Below are positions 1-12,877 of a stretch of 64,000 bases of DNA, piece after piece. The notes under the pieces were generated by a model, which worked only from the letters and a program-made list of their open reading frames with translations, did no database searches and was not told the origin of the DNA. Numbering within the stretch: position 1 is the first letter of the stretch; each line of letters opens with the position of its first letter. A program made the translations under genes and the position numbers. Source of the DNA: Dichotomocladium elegans. Taxonomy: Eukaryota > Mucoromycota > Mucoromycetes > Mucorales > Lichtheimiaceae. The DNA is taken from contig JAIXMN010000029.1 of assembly GCA_025716815.1 (NCBI GenBank), positions 248,001 through 312,000 of the forward strand. The letters are read 5' to 3'.

Positions 1-1039
1 TGTATCCGCCTGGTTTTAATACCCTAGCCATTTCATCGAGAACATGGGCCCATTTCTCTTTGCGGATCACCTGACCCATACCACGTTGAAAGATACTGAG
101 TGATCGGCGAACGCAATAGCATAGTTAGTTATCCTCTTCTCACTCTCGGTCTTGATATTTGACTTACTAATCCACCGAAGCATCCGCCAGCGGTAACGGT
201 TCATTAATGTTTGCCTGAATATATTTCAAATTCTTGAGGCCACCGGCTTGCTGGAGCGATGGCGGTTTGATATCTATGCCAATGACGGTCGACGTCGGGT
301 AAAGCGCAGCCATTTCCAATGCCCAGATACCATTGGCAGTACCGAGATCAAGGATGGTGGCAGGATGAGTGACAGGAGCGCCGGCGTTTGTTTTTCTCGC
401 ACTCTTGAGGAGATAGTGCTAAGAAAAAGATAGGAAACAAAGAGAGATTTGAAGGAGAGGTAGAGAAAAAAGATAAAGAGTGGAGGGGGGGAAGAAAAGA
501 AAAGAAAGAAAGCACGCGACGGTGATAGATTGATCAGTTTTAGTTGTCTCCTCTTTTTCGAGCTTCTTTAGGGAAGGGCGGGGAGGGGTAGGGGGAAAGA
601 GCATGGTTTTTGTTTTTACTTGACGTTGTAACCGGTCGTATTCTCTCAAGTCGTCTTGAGACACAGCCTGGCGCGAAAAGCTACCTCGACGCTTATTTAA
701 GACTTCGCTGATGGATTTGCGCCGTGGGATATCGTGTCGGTCATGTCCGGCTCCACCTCCATTTCCACCTCCTCCTCCGTGGCCAGACGTGGATGAGTTG
801 GCTTGGTGGGTCGCAGCAGCCATGGCCGACTCGATAGCCCCGCTACCGCTTCCTGTTGTCGAGGTACTGACGGTCGTGATCGTCTCACTGCCGCCAACGA
901 CCCAGTCGTAGTTTCCCTGAGAACTTGCATGAGATATCGTGGCTGATCGGGCACCGAGCGTGGCCGTGCTACGCCGTCGTGCTTTATTCGTTCTGCGCTC
1001 CCGCGTCTTTTCAATAATCCTACTCGTTTGGTTGCCCAT
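1..1039 (-). CDS. SAM-dependent methyltransferase (5' part; 3' end lies outside the window)
   Basis: Three exons are visible: 1039-620, 418-168 and 95-1, and the gene continues past position 1. Introns 619-419 and 167-96 have GTAAAA..TTAG and GTAAGT..CAG borders, and phase is kept. The first ~140 residues are low-complexity (Ser/Thr/Gly-rich) and start MGNQTS, which fits the N-myristoylation consensus MGxxxS. A class I Rossmann methyltransferase core follows: DREYDRLQRQ-HYLLK-type leader, motif I 'LDLGTANGIWALEMA' (SAM binding), a second strand ending 'VIGIDI' whose acidic residue would bind the ribose, and 'YIFQRGMG..LKPGGY', typical of fungal LaeA-like/TAM-type methyltransferases. Substrate cannot be told from sequence. 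The start codon is the first ATG of the open frame. The call is sound for the family; myristoylation is only predicted from the motif. Confidence 0.85.
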
Positions 1040-1997
1040 GCCGGTGGATAAAAAGTGTATGGATGTGTGAAACTGAAGAAAGAAAGAAGAAAGGATAAAG
1101 AGGGATAATAAAAAACCAGCAGAATTAGGGGGCGGGGGAAAGGGAAGAAAGAGAATGAAAGTTATTTCAAACTCGCAAAATCAAATCGGCTGTCCGTGCT
1201 ACTGCTTACGGAACAATGATGCTTGATAAAAAAAACACGCACAAATGTAGAATTCCAAATAGAGAAGAACAAAAGGATAAATAAAAAAAGCGGATGTATA
1301 GGAAGAAAGAGGGAGACGAAGGGGGCGACCGGCGATAACTGTTGGGCGGAAAGGGGAATAAGCTGAAGGATAAAGAAAAAGCAGACAGCCCAACGGCTTC
1401 TGTGGAGTCAACTTCAATAATAACAAGCGGAGGTTTCTTTCCCCGAGCACGTGTAAGTTACACACACAAAAAGACGGAGTCCACGCTCAAAGAAAGAGGG
1501 ACACAGTGATAAATACCACTCATGCGCTAATCCGCTGGTGATATGGAATATAATGTCTAATGACTATACGAGTCCTTGGTTCCTCGCTGGTGAATAGAGC
1601 ATATCCGTGCCACCGAAAAAGGTCTCTAGTCTGCACGTTTCGCTGTTCTCCAGATCAAACATAAAACGCTAGGGAGGAGCAGGTCAGATGGAGCAGAGAC
1701 GGGACGGCTGCTATTCCCGTTATAGACATTGTTGTGGGCTAGGTGGGGCACAGCTTGATTTCATCTCAACACAGCCAAACCTTAAAAGCAAATACACCCG
1801 GGAGCATACTCTGTTATGAAGCAAATTATGCTACCATGTCTATTTTGCTGATATTTACGCATTTGGAGCCTATTCGCTTGTTCTCTTCGCCATATCGCCT
1901 GTGTTAAATGGATGTATATCTTAGCTGCCTTAAAGGAGTTGCTAGGGTTGTGTAACCTTTACGATGGCTTGTGTACCCAGCTTCAATTCTGATCTCC
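1040..1997. other. Intergenic region between the methyltransferase and ALG1
   Basis: About 960 bases with no convincing coding frame. The first 300 bases are strongly purine-rich on the + strand (pyrimidine-rich on the minus strand), as expected of the promoter and 5' leader of the minus-strand methyltransferase. The ALG1 3' end must lie close to 1997. No terminator or RNA gene was recognised. Confidence 0.5.
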
Positions 1998-3939
1998 TCA
2001 GATTGTAAATAATCCGCGAAGGGTATTTGTCCATTGCTTTTCCCATTTCGCGTCCTTGTACTCTTTTATCACATTCGTCCGGAGCTTTTCAAGTTTCTCT
2101 GGACTCCGCACAAAAAGATCCTGCACCAAGATGTTATCAGAGCTGTTTCATATTCAAGAAATACACTTACCAGCCATTGTTCCGCGAGTTCCTCGCTCGA
2201 TTCAAAAGGTAAGCCATTTTGTCCCTTGAGAACCAGCTCGTCTAGACTATAATGATGTTAAACGTCAAACAGCGTCTCTTGTCTCATGTGCACACACACA
2301 CACACACACACATACACACTCGCTCTCTCTCCCCCCGCGTGTGAGTGTGTGAGTGACTAGTTCCGTCCTACCATTCGAAGTTGTACGCACACACAGGCAA
2401 CCCACAGCCAAACATGTCGACAACCTTCATGGGAAGATCCATTCCACTTGTACTAGTGTGCAACGAGATCCCGAGGTCGGCGCTGCCGAGTAGCAGCGGA
2501 TAATCGCCAGCATCAAGCCATGCAGTCACGATTCGCGTGCGCTCCAGATGCATTGCAGAAATCTTTCGCTCATACATGTCCCTTAGCGGTCCCTTTCCGG
2601 TGATCACGAACAATAATCGTGGATATGGCTTGGAGGCTTGTCGGGACATAGCTTCATACTGCTCAACAGCCCGTAGAAGAATCCCAAAGTCCTCGTCATC
2701 TGTCCACGACGTTGACGAGACAATCAAACGGATCCGATCCTTTCGGAACTGTTTGATATTATCATCATCGAGCTCGGTCAAAAGAGTTTTCTCTGGGCTC
2801 TCTTGACACCCCAAGAATCGTGCAGAATCCAGCGTCTGTTTGCGGACGATGTCTTCAGGACGGAACCGAGATAAAAACTTAAAACCGCAGCAACAAGGAA
2901 TCGAAGCCTTTGTTACGATTTGTTTTATGGCTTACCCATCCCGGCTGTTAGTTACCTCATGAATCTTATCCACCGGCAAGCGTTCAAAGTGATACAAGGG
3001 CCGATCCTTGAACGTGATCACTCTCCCGCTATGCAACCATGCCCAAAATGAGTCAATCGCGACGAAAAATAGATGTCTTGATAGTGTGTTACCTCACGCC
3101 CCACTTTGTCAATTCTCGGTGCATTCGGTCCGTCACAGTAAGATGAGCATATGCATTTCTTCCAAAGAATTGCTCGTACTTCTTGGCGAGATTAACCACT
3201 TTGCTCTGTGCACCCAGTTTGGTGCCAAGCACAGAATATCCAAAATTATGCCAATCAATGACCAGCCTTGCATTACGTAGTCTGCACACGAGCTGTGCTA
3301 TAGCAAGCGTAGGGATTGCTGGAGGATTCTATAGCGTACCATGAATGATAATCCTAAAAGACCTCTTCCCACTTTTTTTTTGCCTTCCACTTGCCTGAAT
3401 CAGAATATAATCCGGTTTTTGGGTCACGCCGCCCATAATCCAAATCAACTGTCCTGCCACAAAAAGTGCCTTGAACGGGGACCAGGCAAGATATAACACC
3501 CGAGGCATGCCTTCTGGTACAGACCAGGCAGAGTATATGGTACGTAAGGTAATGTGCCGGTGGGTGCTGATCCGACTGCCAGGTGCAGTTTCTGCAATGG
3601 GTGTGTTTGTGATAAGTATCCGTATTACTCGCCGAAAAAAAAAAACGCTGTTTATTCGGATTGTCTCTTATCCATTGATTTACCAGTATAGCCGATGAGA
3701 TCTACGTCGCAATTGGCATCGGCTAGTGACACTGCATGGCTACGTATACGCGGCGATCGACCAATGTCGCCTAGCACAACCACTTGCACGACAGGGCGAT
3801 TACGTCGCAAATTGGGACCAGCCGCGTCAAGTAGATAGAGCCGCATAATTCGCGTACCCAGAAGGTAAACGCAAAAGAGCGCGAGCAAGGCTCCACTCAT
3901 CGTGAAGTTCCCACTCTCATCCGTCCAGAGTAAACCCAT
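1998..3939 (-). CDS. ALG1: Chitobiosyldiphosphodolichol beta-mannosyltransferase (Alg1)
   Basis: Adds the first mannose (GDP-Man donor, beta-1,4) to GlcNAc2-PP-dolichol on the cytosolic face of the ER in N-glycan assembly. Seven exons: 3939-3684, 3591-3395, 3328-3093, 3028-2956, 2877-2372, 2246-2171, 2120-1998, giving 488 codons with all phases closing. An N-terminal membrane anchor (residues ~12-25) precedes the family motif 'VVVLGDIGRSPR'. Other Alg1 hallmarks are 'DYILIQ-NPPAIPTL', 'LVIDWHNFGYS', 'LIVSSTSWTDDEDFGILL', 'FVITGKGPL' and 'TSGMDLPMKVVDMFGCGLPV'. Intron 2 (3394-3329) uses a GCAAGT donor, a GC-AG intron placed exactly where the conserved reading IQ/NPP requires it. Intron 5 (2371-2247) carries a CA microsatellite. 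Very secure assignment. Confidence 0.96.
2291..2312. repeat. (CA)n microsatellite in an ALG1 intron
   Basis: Eleven CA units followed by imperfect TA/CA and CT tracts, lying wholly inside intron 2371-2247 of ALG1 and therefore not coding. Confidence 0.9.
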
Positions 3940-4453
3940 GCCGGCGCAAGAAGAAGAAACAAGATGTTATGTGCACCCCGCTCCGCCAACGAAATTATTT
4001 CCAAGGTGATCGTGGAGGATTGAGAAGAAGCCAGAAACGGTTAAAGAGAAGAAGAAAAAAGTTCAAAGAATGGCCAGCATCCACTTTCTTTCATAAACAT
4101 CTGTGCGTGGTCAGGACGGGAGACCTATAGAGAACATCATATGAAGCTGAGGATGGCTTTCCCTGAAGACTGGACTTTCGGGTTGAGGGATTATAAGTTT
4201 AGTAACAAGTAATTTTAAAGGTTTTCTTGTGGGAAAACGCGGTATAGGTCTTTATAGAAGAACAGACTTAGATAAACAACAGTAGAATTAATAAGCAGGT
4301 GAATTAAAAAAGGGGGTCGAGGATCATAACTTATCATGTGTGAAGATGCTGGCATAGAGAGATAAGAAAAGCGGAAGGTGTGAGGCAGGGAAGAGGGAGG
4401 GGAACGAATAGTACGGAAGAAGTTCTATCGTAATAGGAATAATGGTCATCTTT
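3940..4453. other. Short intergenic region between ALG1 and the STE20-type kinase
   Basis: About 510 bases. It should hold the ALG1 promoter (minus strand) and the 3' end of the kinase gene. A purine-rich tract (4024-4060) sits just upstream of the ALG1 start. No coding frame is supported. Confidence 0.4.
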
Positions 4454-6304
4454 TTACTGCGGCAATACTTGGTTGATAAATCGGCACAGTTCAGCAGAAG
4501 ATGAACATTGCAGCAAGTTACTCTTAACATGTGCGTCAATTTCCTGAAGAAGAATGGATCAGTCATTATAGGGGACCAAACTAGATAGGAGAATCATGGG
4601 AGAGGAGAGGAAGGAAAGGGAGGTATGCTTACCAGGAGCACATCTTTTGCGCTTGGTCGACTGCGAGGTTCTTCATCGAGAAGCCATGCAACGAGGCCGC
4701 GCATGTACATGGATGGATAGCTGTAAGTGAACGTTGGGCTTGGCTCAGTGGCGATGATGTCAAAGAGCTCCTCCTCATCCTTGATCAAGTAATGTGGTGG
4801 AACGCGATCCATCATTTCAATTACAGTGATGCCGAGAGACCAGAGATCGATCTTTTCGTCATAGTACTCTTCACGAATGACTTCTGGGGCCATCCATTTC
4901 GTTGTGCCTAACCGGTCTCTGTTCCCAGCAGCGATACGTGCCGATAATCCAAAATCAGCTAAAATGAGAAGGGTCTAAATGAGTCCTTTCTTCGTCATGA
5001 AAAGAGGGACGATAGAAAACTCACCGAGCTTCACTTCGCCATTCCATCCGAGCAGCAGGTTTTCACACTTGACATCCCGGTGCAAGTAGCCCTTTGAGTG
5101 CAAGAAGGACAAGGCTTTCAGGGTCTCACATGTGATGTGAATAGTGAACTCTTCAGGGATTCCGCGCTGGCAGAGCACGGCAAACACTGAACAGCGCATC
5201 AGGTCCATGGCCATCCAGATGTGGTCTCGGCACAAAGTGACTTCCCGCAGCTTGATCAAGTTCTTGTGTCCGGTCGCCATGATGCGCAGCTCACGAAGAA
5301 TAGCAGCGCGGTACTCCCGGTCCGGATCGAGCTTGCATCGCTTGATTGCCAGTTGCTGGGTCTTCTTGCCACCCCGGAAGGTTGCACGGACAACAGCACC
5401 GTTCACACTAAATTCTTGTTAGTGATCAGACGAATTGTGTGAATATATTACTTACCCCGTGCCGATTTCCTTAAAATCCGTATAGCGCGCGCGAGGGTCC
5501 GACGTGTGGACACTAGTCTTGGCGGAAAGCATCTTACGCATCTTGGATTCAAACTTGTTCTCTGGCCGGGCAAGGGGCTGAAGCTGTGGAATCTCATAGT
5601 GTGGGTTGGGTGGGTACCAAGGACGCTGCAAAATGGAGTCACCCATTTAGATAAATCTATTTAACCCTCTAGCACCCATGGAAGAATATTTACCTTAGTG
5701 ATCTGTTTGGATGAATCTGCCTGTCTCAGATTAAAGGGAACGGTAGGCGAAGGTTTCAGGTATGCGTGGCCGAGGATGTCTGGGACCTCGTAATAACCTG
5801 GAGGGCGCCAGATATCCTATTTCGTCCAATGTCGGTCGTCGTGAATATTTGGGCTATGTTACTCAAAAGATTTTTCGTCTCCGCAACTTCATACCTTGTT
5901 GACTCCGCTCATAGTTGCAGCCTGGCGTTGTTGGCAGAATGAAGAGGCTCGCTTGAGATTGCCTGTCGATTTGCGCTTGGGATGAGCACCGATGGTGTTG
6001 AATGGCAAGACTCTGCTGGCACAGTTGGGTTCAGATCTCGACTTTTGCATGACTGTCGTAGTCTATCAGCACGTATTTACGTTTTGTTGTTGGATTATGT
6101 GGACAGTGTGAATATATAAAAGATGTGTGGAAAGAGAAAGAAATGGGATAACATAACATATATATCCATATATATAGAAGTATATATAAGTAAGTATAAA
6201 TATATATATATATATATCTATATCTATCTATATATATATATCATTACCTTGGCAGAGTGAGCACTTCGAAGACCCCGTCTATCTGAAATAACAGTTGTAT
6301 GCAT
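4454..6304 (-). CDS. STE20/PAK-type serine/threonine protein kinase
   Basis: Seven exons are proposed: 6304-6248, 6062-5895, 5816-5694, 5625-5456, 5407-5025, 4958-4633, 4543-4454, giving 438 aa with consistent phase. The N-terminal ~150 residues are basic and Pro/Ser-rich with no recognisable CRIB/PBD. The kinase domain starts 'YTDFKEIGTGVNGAVV' (Gly loop), has the ATP lysine in 'LAIKRC', catalytic loop 'HRDVKCENLLL', 'ADFGLSARIA', activation segment end 'GTTKWMAPEVI' and 'DLWSLGITVIEM'. The 'WSLGI..EM..PPY' pattern is the STE20/PAK/germinal-centre type. All catalytic residues are present, so it should be active. The first exon (19 codons) is inferred; an internal ATG at 6050 with an upstream in-frame stop is the alternative start. 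Intron 6247-6063 is TA-rich. PAK versus GCK subfamily is not settled. Confidence 0.88.
6170..6241. repeat. TA-rich simple repeat in the kinase first intron
   Basis: A tract of about 70 bases made almost only of TA and TATC units, in the first proposed intron of the STE20-type kinase. Confidence 0.85.
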
Positions 6305-9300
6305 TGTTTCGCAAGAAAAAAGGGATGAGGTTTGGTCAAAGGGGTGAGTTAAGGCTGGAAACTGGGTGGGTAAGGATATGCTTTTTGGAGATGTAAGGAG
6401 GATGTTGTGATCGTGTTGTTGTGAGTGAGATGTTCGTAGCGTTGGAACAAAAGGACTCAGATTCGAATGCTATCTAAATGAAGAAGTCTATGGATCGGTA
6501 GAAAGGAGAGGCTGGGGAAGCAAGAGAATGAAAGATAATGAGTGTCGTTTGTTGTAGGCGGATGCTAGTTTTCCAGAAGGTAACTGGTGATGAAAAAAGG
6601 GGGCGCGGGTGGATGGATGCGAAGGGGGGGCTGTGTTGGGTTGGTGGAGAAGGAGGGGTAAATGAGATGAAGTGAAAGAAAGTGAAAACAAAAGAAAAGC
6701 TCGGGGCGAGATTTTTCAATGATTGATTTGTCGTACTACGCAGAACGTATATTCAATGTGCCACCTTGCCTACTCTTCTCCGCTTTCCAACTTACGAATG
6801 GTAATTCTACTACAGTCCTTCTCGTCTTTATTGCCGATCGTCACGATCCTGTCAATCCCAGGAGAGATATCTTCGCAGAGTATTCATTGTATTGTAAGTG
6901 TCACACCGCCATTGGTCACAGGATATATCTGCTTGCCAATTCATGGTGATCTTTCTGATAGAACCTGTCGTTATTGTAGACTTCTTCGTATTCAGGAGGA
7001 TAAGAATATAATAAAATATCAACGTGAAAAAAGCCCAAATACAAATCCGCTTCTTTCATAGGTGTATCTCCTCATTGCTATTGTTATTTATGGATCTCTT
7101 GCTGCCCACACTTACAACAGATCGCATGCAGCAAGGTGTATGTGTGGGTGGATGCATCGTGCGTTTATGCTCTTTAAGCGAGTTGATGGCTAGTCATTAG
7201 TCTCTTGCATTAGTTTGATATCTTTGTTACCATACGACTTTTCTAGACCATGATGCTTGACAAAGTCTCAATACACGGTATAATATAGATTTGCACATGC
7301 ATTACTATATACGTCATTGGTAGCACTCTGTCTTTTTTCAAGAAATGCGCCTGTGCAAGTCCCAATCACTAATCGCCGAACACTCCCTCGTATTGTATTC
7401 ATCAACTGGCGATCGTAGGTTAAAAAGATATCAGCCATAAGCACCAATTTCCTCTTCTCTTTGCCTTCGCATGGCACAAGGTCCAGTCGAACTCGGTGCA
7501 GCAATACCAAGTGTTGTACTATTGGAAGCAGGAGGAAGAGGAGAAGACGTATTTGCTATTGCTATTTACGTCTCACAAACCATCCCTTGATTGCTGTAGC
7601 CACTCTTAAATTATCCCAGTCGTTTAAGTGCCTGGGATTCATGCTATATATAAAATCATTGGATCTCGACTACTAGTACATAGACATTTGACATTGTCAG
7701 TAAATTCGCTTTATGATACCTTTCCACTCTCCTACTTGTTGACTTAGTCGAGGTGTATAGGTGAGCTGAATGACTGTGCACCAAGTTAATACTTCCTGCG
7801 GCGAAATAGATAAACATAGATGGCGCCCACTCACCCCTGAGTGCACTCTCCCCCGATTCAGACAGGTCCTCTATGCAAATGTACACTTCTTTCTGACTTA
7901 TATACCAAAAGCCGGTAGAGAACGAATACGAAGAGAGCGGATATATGGATTCACACGGACTTAAAAGAAAATGTTCGTCTCCCTCACACCTTCTTTTTGT
8001 GTGCCACCGGACAAGGCATCGTTATCATACGCGCGGCCCTGCGCTCAACTATTTTCATTTTGTTTGGTATTCTTGTAAGCAGCAAGCTGTTGACATGATG
8101 TGCATGAAAACAGACGATTAGATATATGTACAGTATTGTAGCAGGCATGGTATGTCCTTCGCCTGTTTCTCTCGTGCCATCGATATAATAGATTATATCG
8201 TTAACATACTTTTTAGCTGTCATAAAAGAAGGCGAAGATGGGCAAATAGAGTATTCAAATAGTCCATGTCGTACAAATGAGCATCCGCTGTCTAAAGCAG
8301 AAAAGCATGTCTGTTCGAATAAAACGCTGCACGATGTGCAGCGTGTATTTTTCAAAAGTAAGGTCACATGTCATCATCCATTCAGACATGAAAAGATCAC
8401 AAGATAAACGTCTGTGTGCTCGCGATTAAATTCTATATATACTACACAGAAAGTATAGTAGAAAAGTTTAGCAAGTTTTTCTATCAGAATATCTCAACTC
8501 TTTGTCTATTTCTCTAGAGTATTGAGTTCTGGCTCATGAAATCTTTCTACTATGAAGATAAATAAGGGATCATCCTTAATGGAAAAGTCTCCATTCTTTA
8601 GTTTGTTTATACTTATCCAGATACAAACATATGGTGGCATAGTTAGTAATGATCGTAGAACGGGGAAGTAAGATGGCTCTTTGAGATTCCGGTCCATCGC
8701 TGTCGAGTATTTTATTCTTACGTGACCTCCAGTCTTCAGTAACTTTATGTCTTGAACTATAAATGATTTGCTATAAACTCGTTCTACTCGAAGATAAAAA
8801 AGATCTTATGTCAATCGTTGAATGGCAATAGTGACTCTTCATGATTTTAACATACACGCAATCAGCGGGGTTCATCAGGGAGAATGCAATAACTATCCCA
8901 GCTTCATCCTTCAGGCATCAAAGGATGATATCGTAAAGATCATCACACTTCACTCTTTACTCAATTACCTTGCTTCATTTTTGCATTGGATAGTTTCTCA
9001 CTTAGTATTAAGCCATTGCAACGGCTGCTCATACCCGTTTTCCTTTCCTTTCATTCCATTTTTCTTTGGCATCGAGCTTCGTAATCTCACCAATGTTGAG
9101 TTATTCTAATGTGATCAATAGAACGTGCATGAACAGTAATGGAGGCAATCTTGGGTTTCCAAGTCGCGAACAGTCATTTCCTTCATCTAGGATGGGAAGA
9201 ACAGTATACCTGTCGACAACTCGATCTAGACTTAGTAATTGGGAGATAAAATAGGCATCATGTGTTCTACGGTAGTATTGAATGCATTGCATTGCAGCAA

Positions 9301-9469
9301 GTGGATTGATCGACTGACTTCCTCTCAATATGTTGTTATTCATGCAGCTGCAGAAGCACTGTAAATGAAACTACTTTCCTTCTAAAATAATTTTCACTTC
9401 CTCTTATCGTTTCCCAACCTACCGCTCCGTGGATCCTCTTCTCACCCCAATCTCCCTCATGCGTACGAT

Positions 9470-9972
9470 CTAATCAGCCGCGATCCCCAATCTGAATCCG
9501 GCGTTGATCAAGCTCACTCCGTCCTCGACCATTGCGATCACATGAATGCACCTTGTTTCGCGCAGAAGATGTACTTGAAAGCTTGAATGATTCTTTCGCG
9601 GTCTTCTGTATCTGGCCAGAATGTTTGACAGCGATGCATGAGCACGGAAAAGCGGGTATATTGGTGTGAGTACCTTGATGCGGCTGCCCCTAATTGTCTG
9701 GATGGCGTTGTGTGTGAAGTCAAAAATTAGGTTGCACAATGTGTAAGGTTGACGACGCCGTCAATACTATGAAGTTGGTCTAAGTCCATCTCACACTGCA
9801 CCCAAATCACGTTAGGGTGATCGAAAAGGCACATCAAACGATTCACGTACGTAAGATCAATTGCATATATATAATGCCTTCTGCACTCATCTGTTTGACC
9901 TTGATAGCTAGTTTCTGTTCCTGAGATGTCTGTTTGTTCAGCAAACTCATCGAATGTGGCTCTTCGTGGCAC
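9470..9972 (-). pseudogene. Possible decayed or intron-split coding fragment, unidentified
   Basis: Minus-strand frames here read like protein but do not form one gene. One frame (9972-9727) has 'DHPNVIWVQCEMDLDQLHSI' and 'GVVNLTH' and then stops. Further on, two frames compete: one with 'THNAIQTIRGSRIKVLTPIY', another with 'CQTFWPDTEDRERIIQAFKY'. Splice-like GT..AG pairs exist (for instance a GTACTC..CCAG pair near 9675-9612), so it could be a spliced gene or a broken one. I do not recognise the family. Confidence 0.3.
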
Positions 9973-10790
9973 CTATTAACGTTCGAAGCCTAATTTAAAT
10001 CACCACCCGGTCGCTCTGACCAACTATCTAGGCTTCCCAGCCCGCCTACTTGGGAAGGATATATGACTCAGCGTGCGCCCAATCTGAATAGCTATCCGTA
10101 AACATCTTTGCGTTAAACCTCAGCTGTCTAGCCAAAGAACATAGTCCGAATAATATCATATTTCTCGACATCTGTGCGTATGACATCTGCGCGTATAATC
10201 CGATAACTCATGTACCTCCCCCCACAACGCATTACTGCGGCTATGGAACATCACGACTCCAAAGGCTATGAGAACCATCAGTCCTTCTCTTACTTTCAGC
10301 ATCGTGTCTCACCTCCACTGACTGTCTGTACGCCGCTAATCAAGCTTTGGTCATATCCAATGAACAACTGTACACTAGTTACGACGAGCAGATAATATAC
10401 GATAATTGCATAGCGATCAAAGAGTTAGTAAAAGATGCGTCCTATACTTAAAAATACCATGTCGCCGTCCGGAGGGTTTGCTATTGTCGCTATACGCTGG
10501 AGATTGTCTGCCGATAGTGCGCAAGTTCGGGAAGCAACCTTTGGTACCTTATTTGTCAGAATTAGCTCTAGATGAACTCCCTTATTCTGAACAGATAACG
10601 CGTTTCTACAGGATTAACAATAAGTAAGACTGAAACACCCGGAAACAGAAACGAAGCTGCTAAGTACGCGTTGCTTTTGACATCTTGAAAATTAGCCACA
10701 ACGAGATATCGGCTTGGGCCGAGTCCAGTGGCTCTCGAAGAGCCAAGCACTTTCCAACCAGAGCGTTACGCCAACTTTATCCATTCGGCC

Positions 10791-10813
10791 TTTTTTTTTT
10801 TTTTTTTTTTTTT
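10791..10813. repeat. Poly-T run of 23 nt (poly-A on the minus strand)
   Basis: An uninterrupted T run in gene-poor DNA. A poly-A tail of a minus-strand retroposed sequence would look like this, but no reverse transcriptase or target duplication was seen beside it, so it may be a simple homopolymer. Confidence 0.7.
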
Positions 10814-12877
10814 GCAAAATGCAATGTCTTCAAACATCTTCACTTAGCTCACGTGCACAATGAGCCCGGGCTCTATCAAGATCTTCACAAACTTCGTATT
10901 TGTGAGCTTGCCCTTACTGTCACCGAAAGTTACAATCCATTTACGTTTGTTTATTCCCTTCAGCAGACCACAATAACCTCTGCGTTTGTTAGCCACAGGC
11001 AGCTACAATGTCAGTGAGGGACTATCTGTCATACCTCATCGGGTTATAAGGGCTCACCCTGTTAAACTGGAGGACAAACCCTTGAGACTACCACGAGGTG
11101 TTCAAACATAGAACATCCACCAGGAGCTCCAAATTACTGTCTTTGACGAGGAACACTTTTATTATGATGTCGTGCTTTATGGAATTGGCAATATCGAAAC
11201 TTCGCAGACATGGACATCTATTGCAACTGTACCTAGTCTGGTAGATAAAGTAAGCCAGATCCGACATAGGTGCAGAGCTGTAGTCCCTCAATACGCGTAT
11301 ACACGAACAATCCATATTACGAGATTTGTTGTAAAACCTCAACTGGCCGCAGCCGCTAACTGTCTACAGTGCTGACTTGTTTTGTCGGAAAACATAAAGA
11401 GGCGTTGTTGAACTCGACAGCTCCTTTTGTCAAAATTTAAACAGCCCACTCCAATCGATAAAAGCCCATTTGTAGACGCCCTCCTGAAACTGTAGTAGCT
11501 TTGAACGACGTAGTGAATGCACCAAACACTCCCCCAGTAATGCTAATTATCTCTACGTATGTAATCGTATAGCTTGTCGAAGATGTTCCTACGCTCGCTG
11601 TATCGAATCACGGCAGATCACGACAGGAGACATCTGGCCGTTTTCTCAACCTTACCCTTTCGTTGACTAACCACATGTACCTATTTGCATACCTGAGTCT
11701 TATATATTAGAGAATACATGATTTTTCATCCGGTTCATTAACCTCTCTAACCTTTTTTCCCGCGCCGACTGCGCCTTTTACCGCTAGTGTACAGGACGAT
11801 GCAATTATATTCTGGCAATGAGAATCGAATACTGGTCTATTACGGTCTTTCGTATTATAATGTTAAAGTGCTATCGACTAAAAACTTTTCGAAACGTATG
11901 TATCACAAGGACCGTGCCTAATGAAACGTGTGTGAAATAAAAGTAGTGCAAAATGACCGTAGCAGAAAAATGGAGCCAAGAATAATTTTGTAGGATAATG
12001 ATCTTCGCATACGTAATTTAGAGGCATATTCAAGCATAATACTTCGCACAATAGCCATCTGTGCCATCCATAAACGACAATTCATCAAATAAAAGTATAA
12101 ACATTCTTTACCCAGTTACTGTGCGACCTTTTTAAAAGTTTCGGTAGACGGAGTTTCCAACATTGTATCATAGCAGAGTACTCTCCGTATATTATTCCTC
12201 CCGTCTCTTAAGATCTGCACGCGATCAACGCTATGCTGCGAATAGTCAACTTGTTCAAAAAAAATCGTTGAATACCTATAAGAACAAAATACATCATTAT
12301 TTAGAATCTAATGAGTGGTTTGACCTTATGACGTTGTGCTAATATTGTATCTGGTCATGAAATCAAATGCTCTTTTCCATGTAGTCTCAACGAAGCCATC
12401 ATAATAACCAGGGCGATCTCTGCTGATTGACGTATATATCTTCGAGATAGACATAGGATTATGGAATACATATTGCTTTACATATCCTGCAGGCGATGTC
12501 ATGATGCGTGTTTCAATGAGGATCTTGTACTTCTTGTCGCAATCCCTAATATGTACTCAGAATTCAAATAAGGTTAGCATTATTCAACTGTTACTTAAAA
12601 AAACTAACTATAATACTGAGCTAATAAGATTGGGAAGGAATAAAAAATAAGCAATGGATGAAGGGGTCATCCTCGACAAGCGGGATCAGTATGAATGTTG
12701 CTGGAATGGTTTGGCTTATGTGGAACCGAGGGTTGCAGAATCGTATTTCATTTCTTTTCTTCGAAAGCGAGATTATCTACGAAGAGGACCAGAACGTGGA
12801 CCCGTTCGGAGCTGTGCCACTTCAAAGACCTAGACTCGTTTCACTCAGCCCTACGGCCTTCTTTCTTCAACAATTCC

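Larger units (their letters stand above)
6305..12877. other. Gene-poor, AT-rich region of about 6.5 kb
   Basis: No intact gene could be built on either strand. Open frames are short, overlap on both strands and show no family motifs. It holds a pyrimidine-poor kinase promoter region (6305-6720), a possible decayed coding stretch at 9470-9972 (listed separately) and a 23-nt poly-T run at 10791-10813. The composition fits old, degraded repeat DNA, but no terminal repeats or target duplications were recognised by eye. Confidence 0.5.

Noticed and set aside
12695..12877. Longer start of the glycosyltransferase
   Set aside because: Would place 61 extra residues before the membrane anchor without any recognisable targeting feature; the ATG at 12878 is a better type II start.
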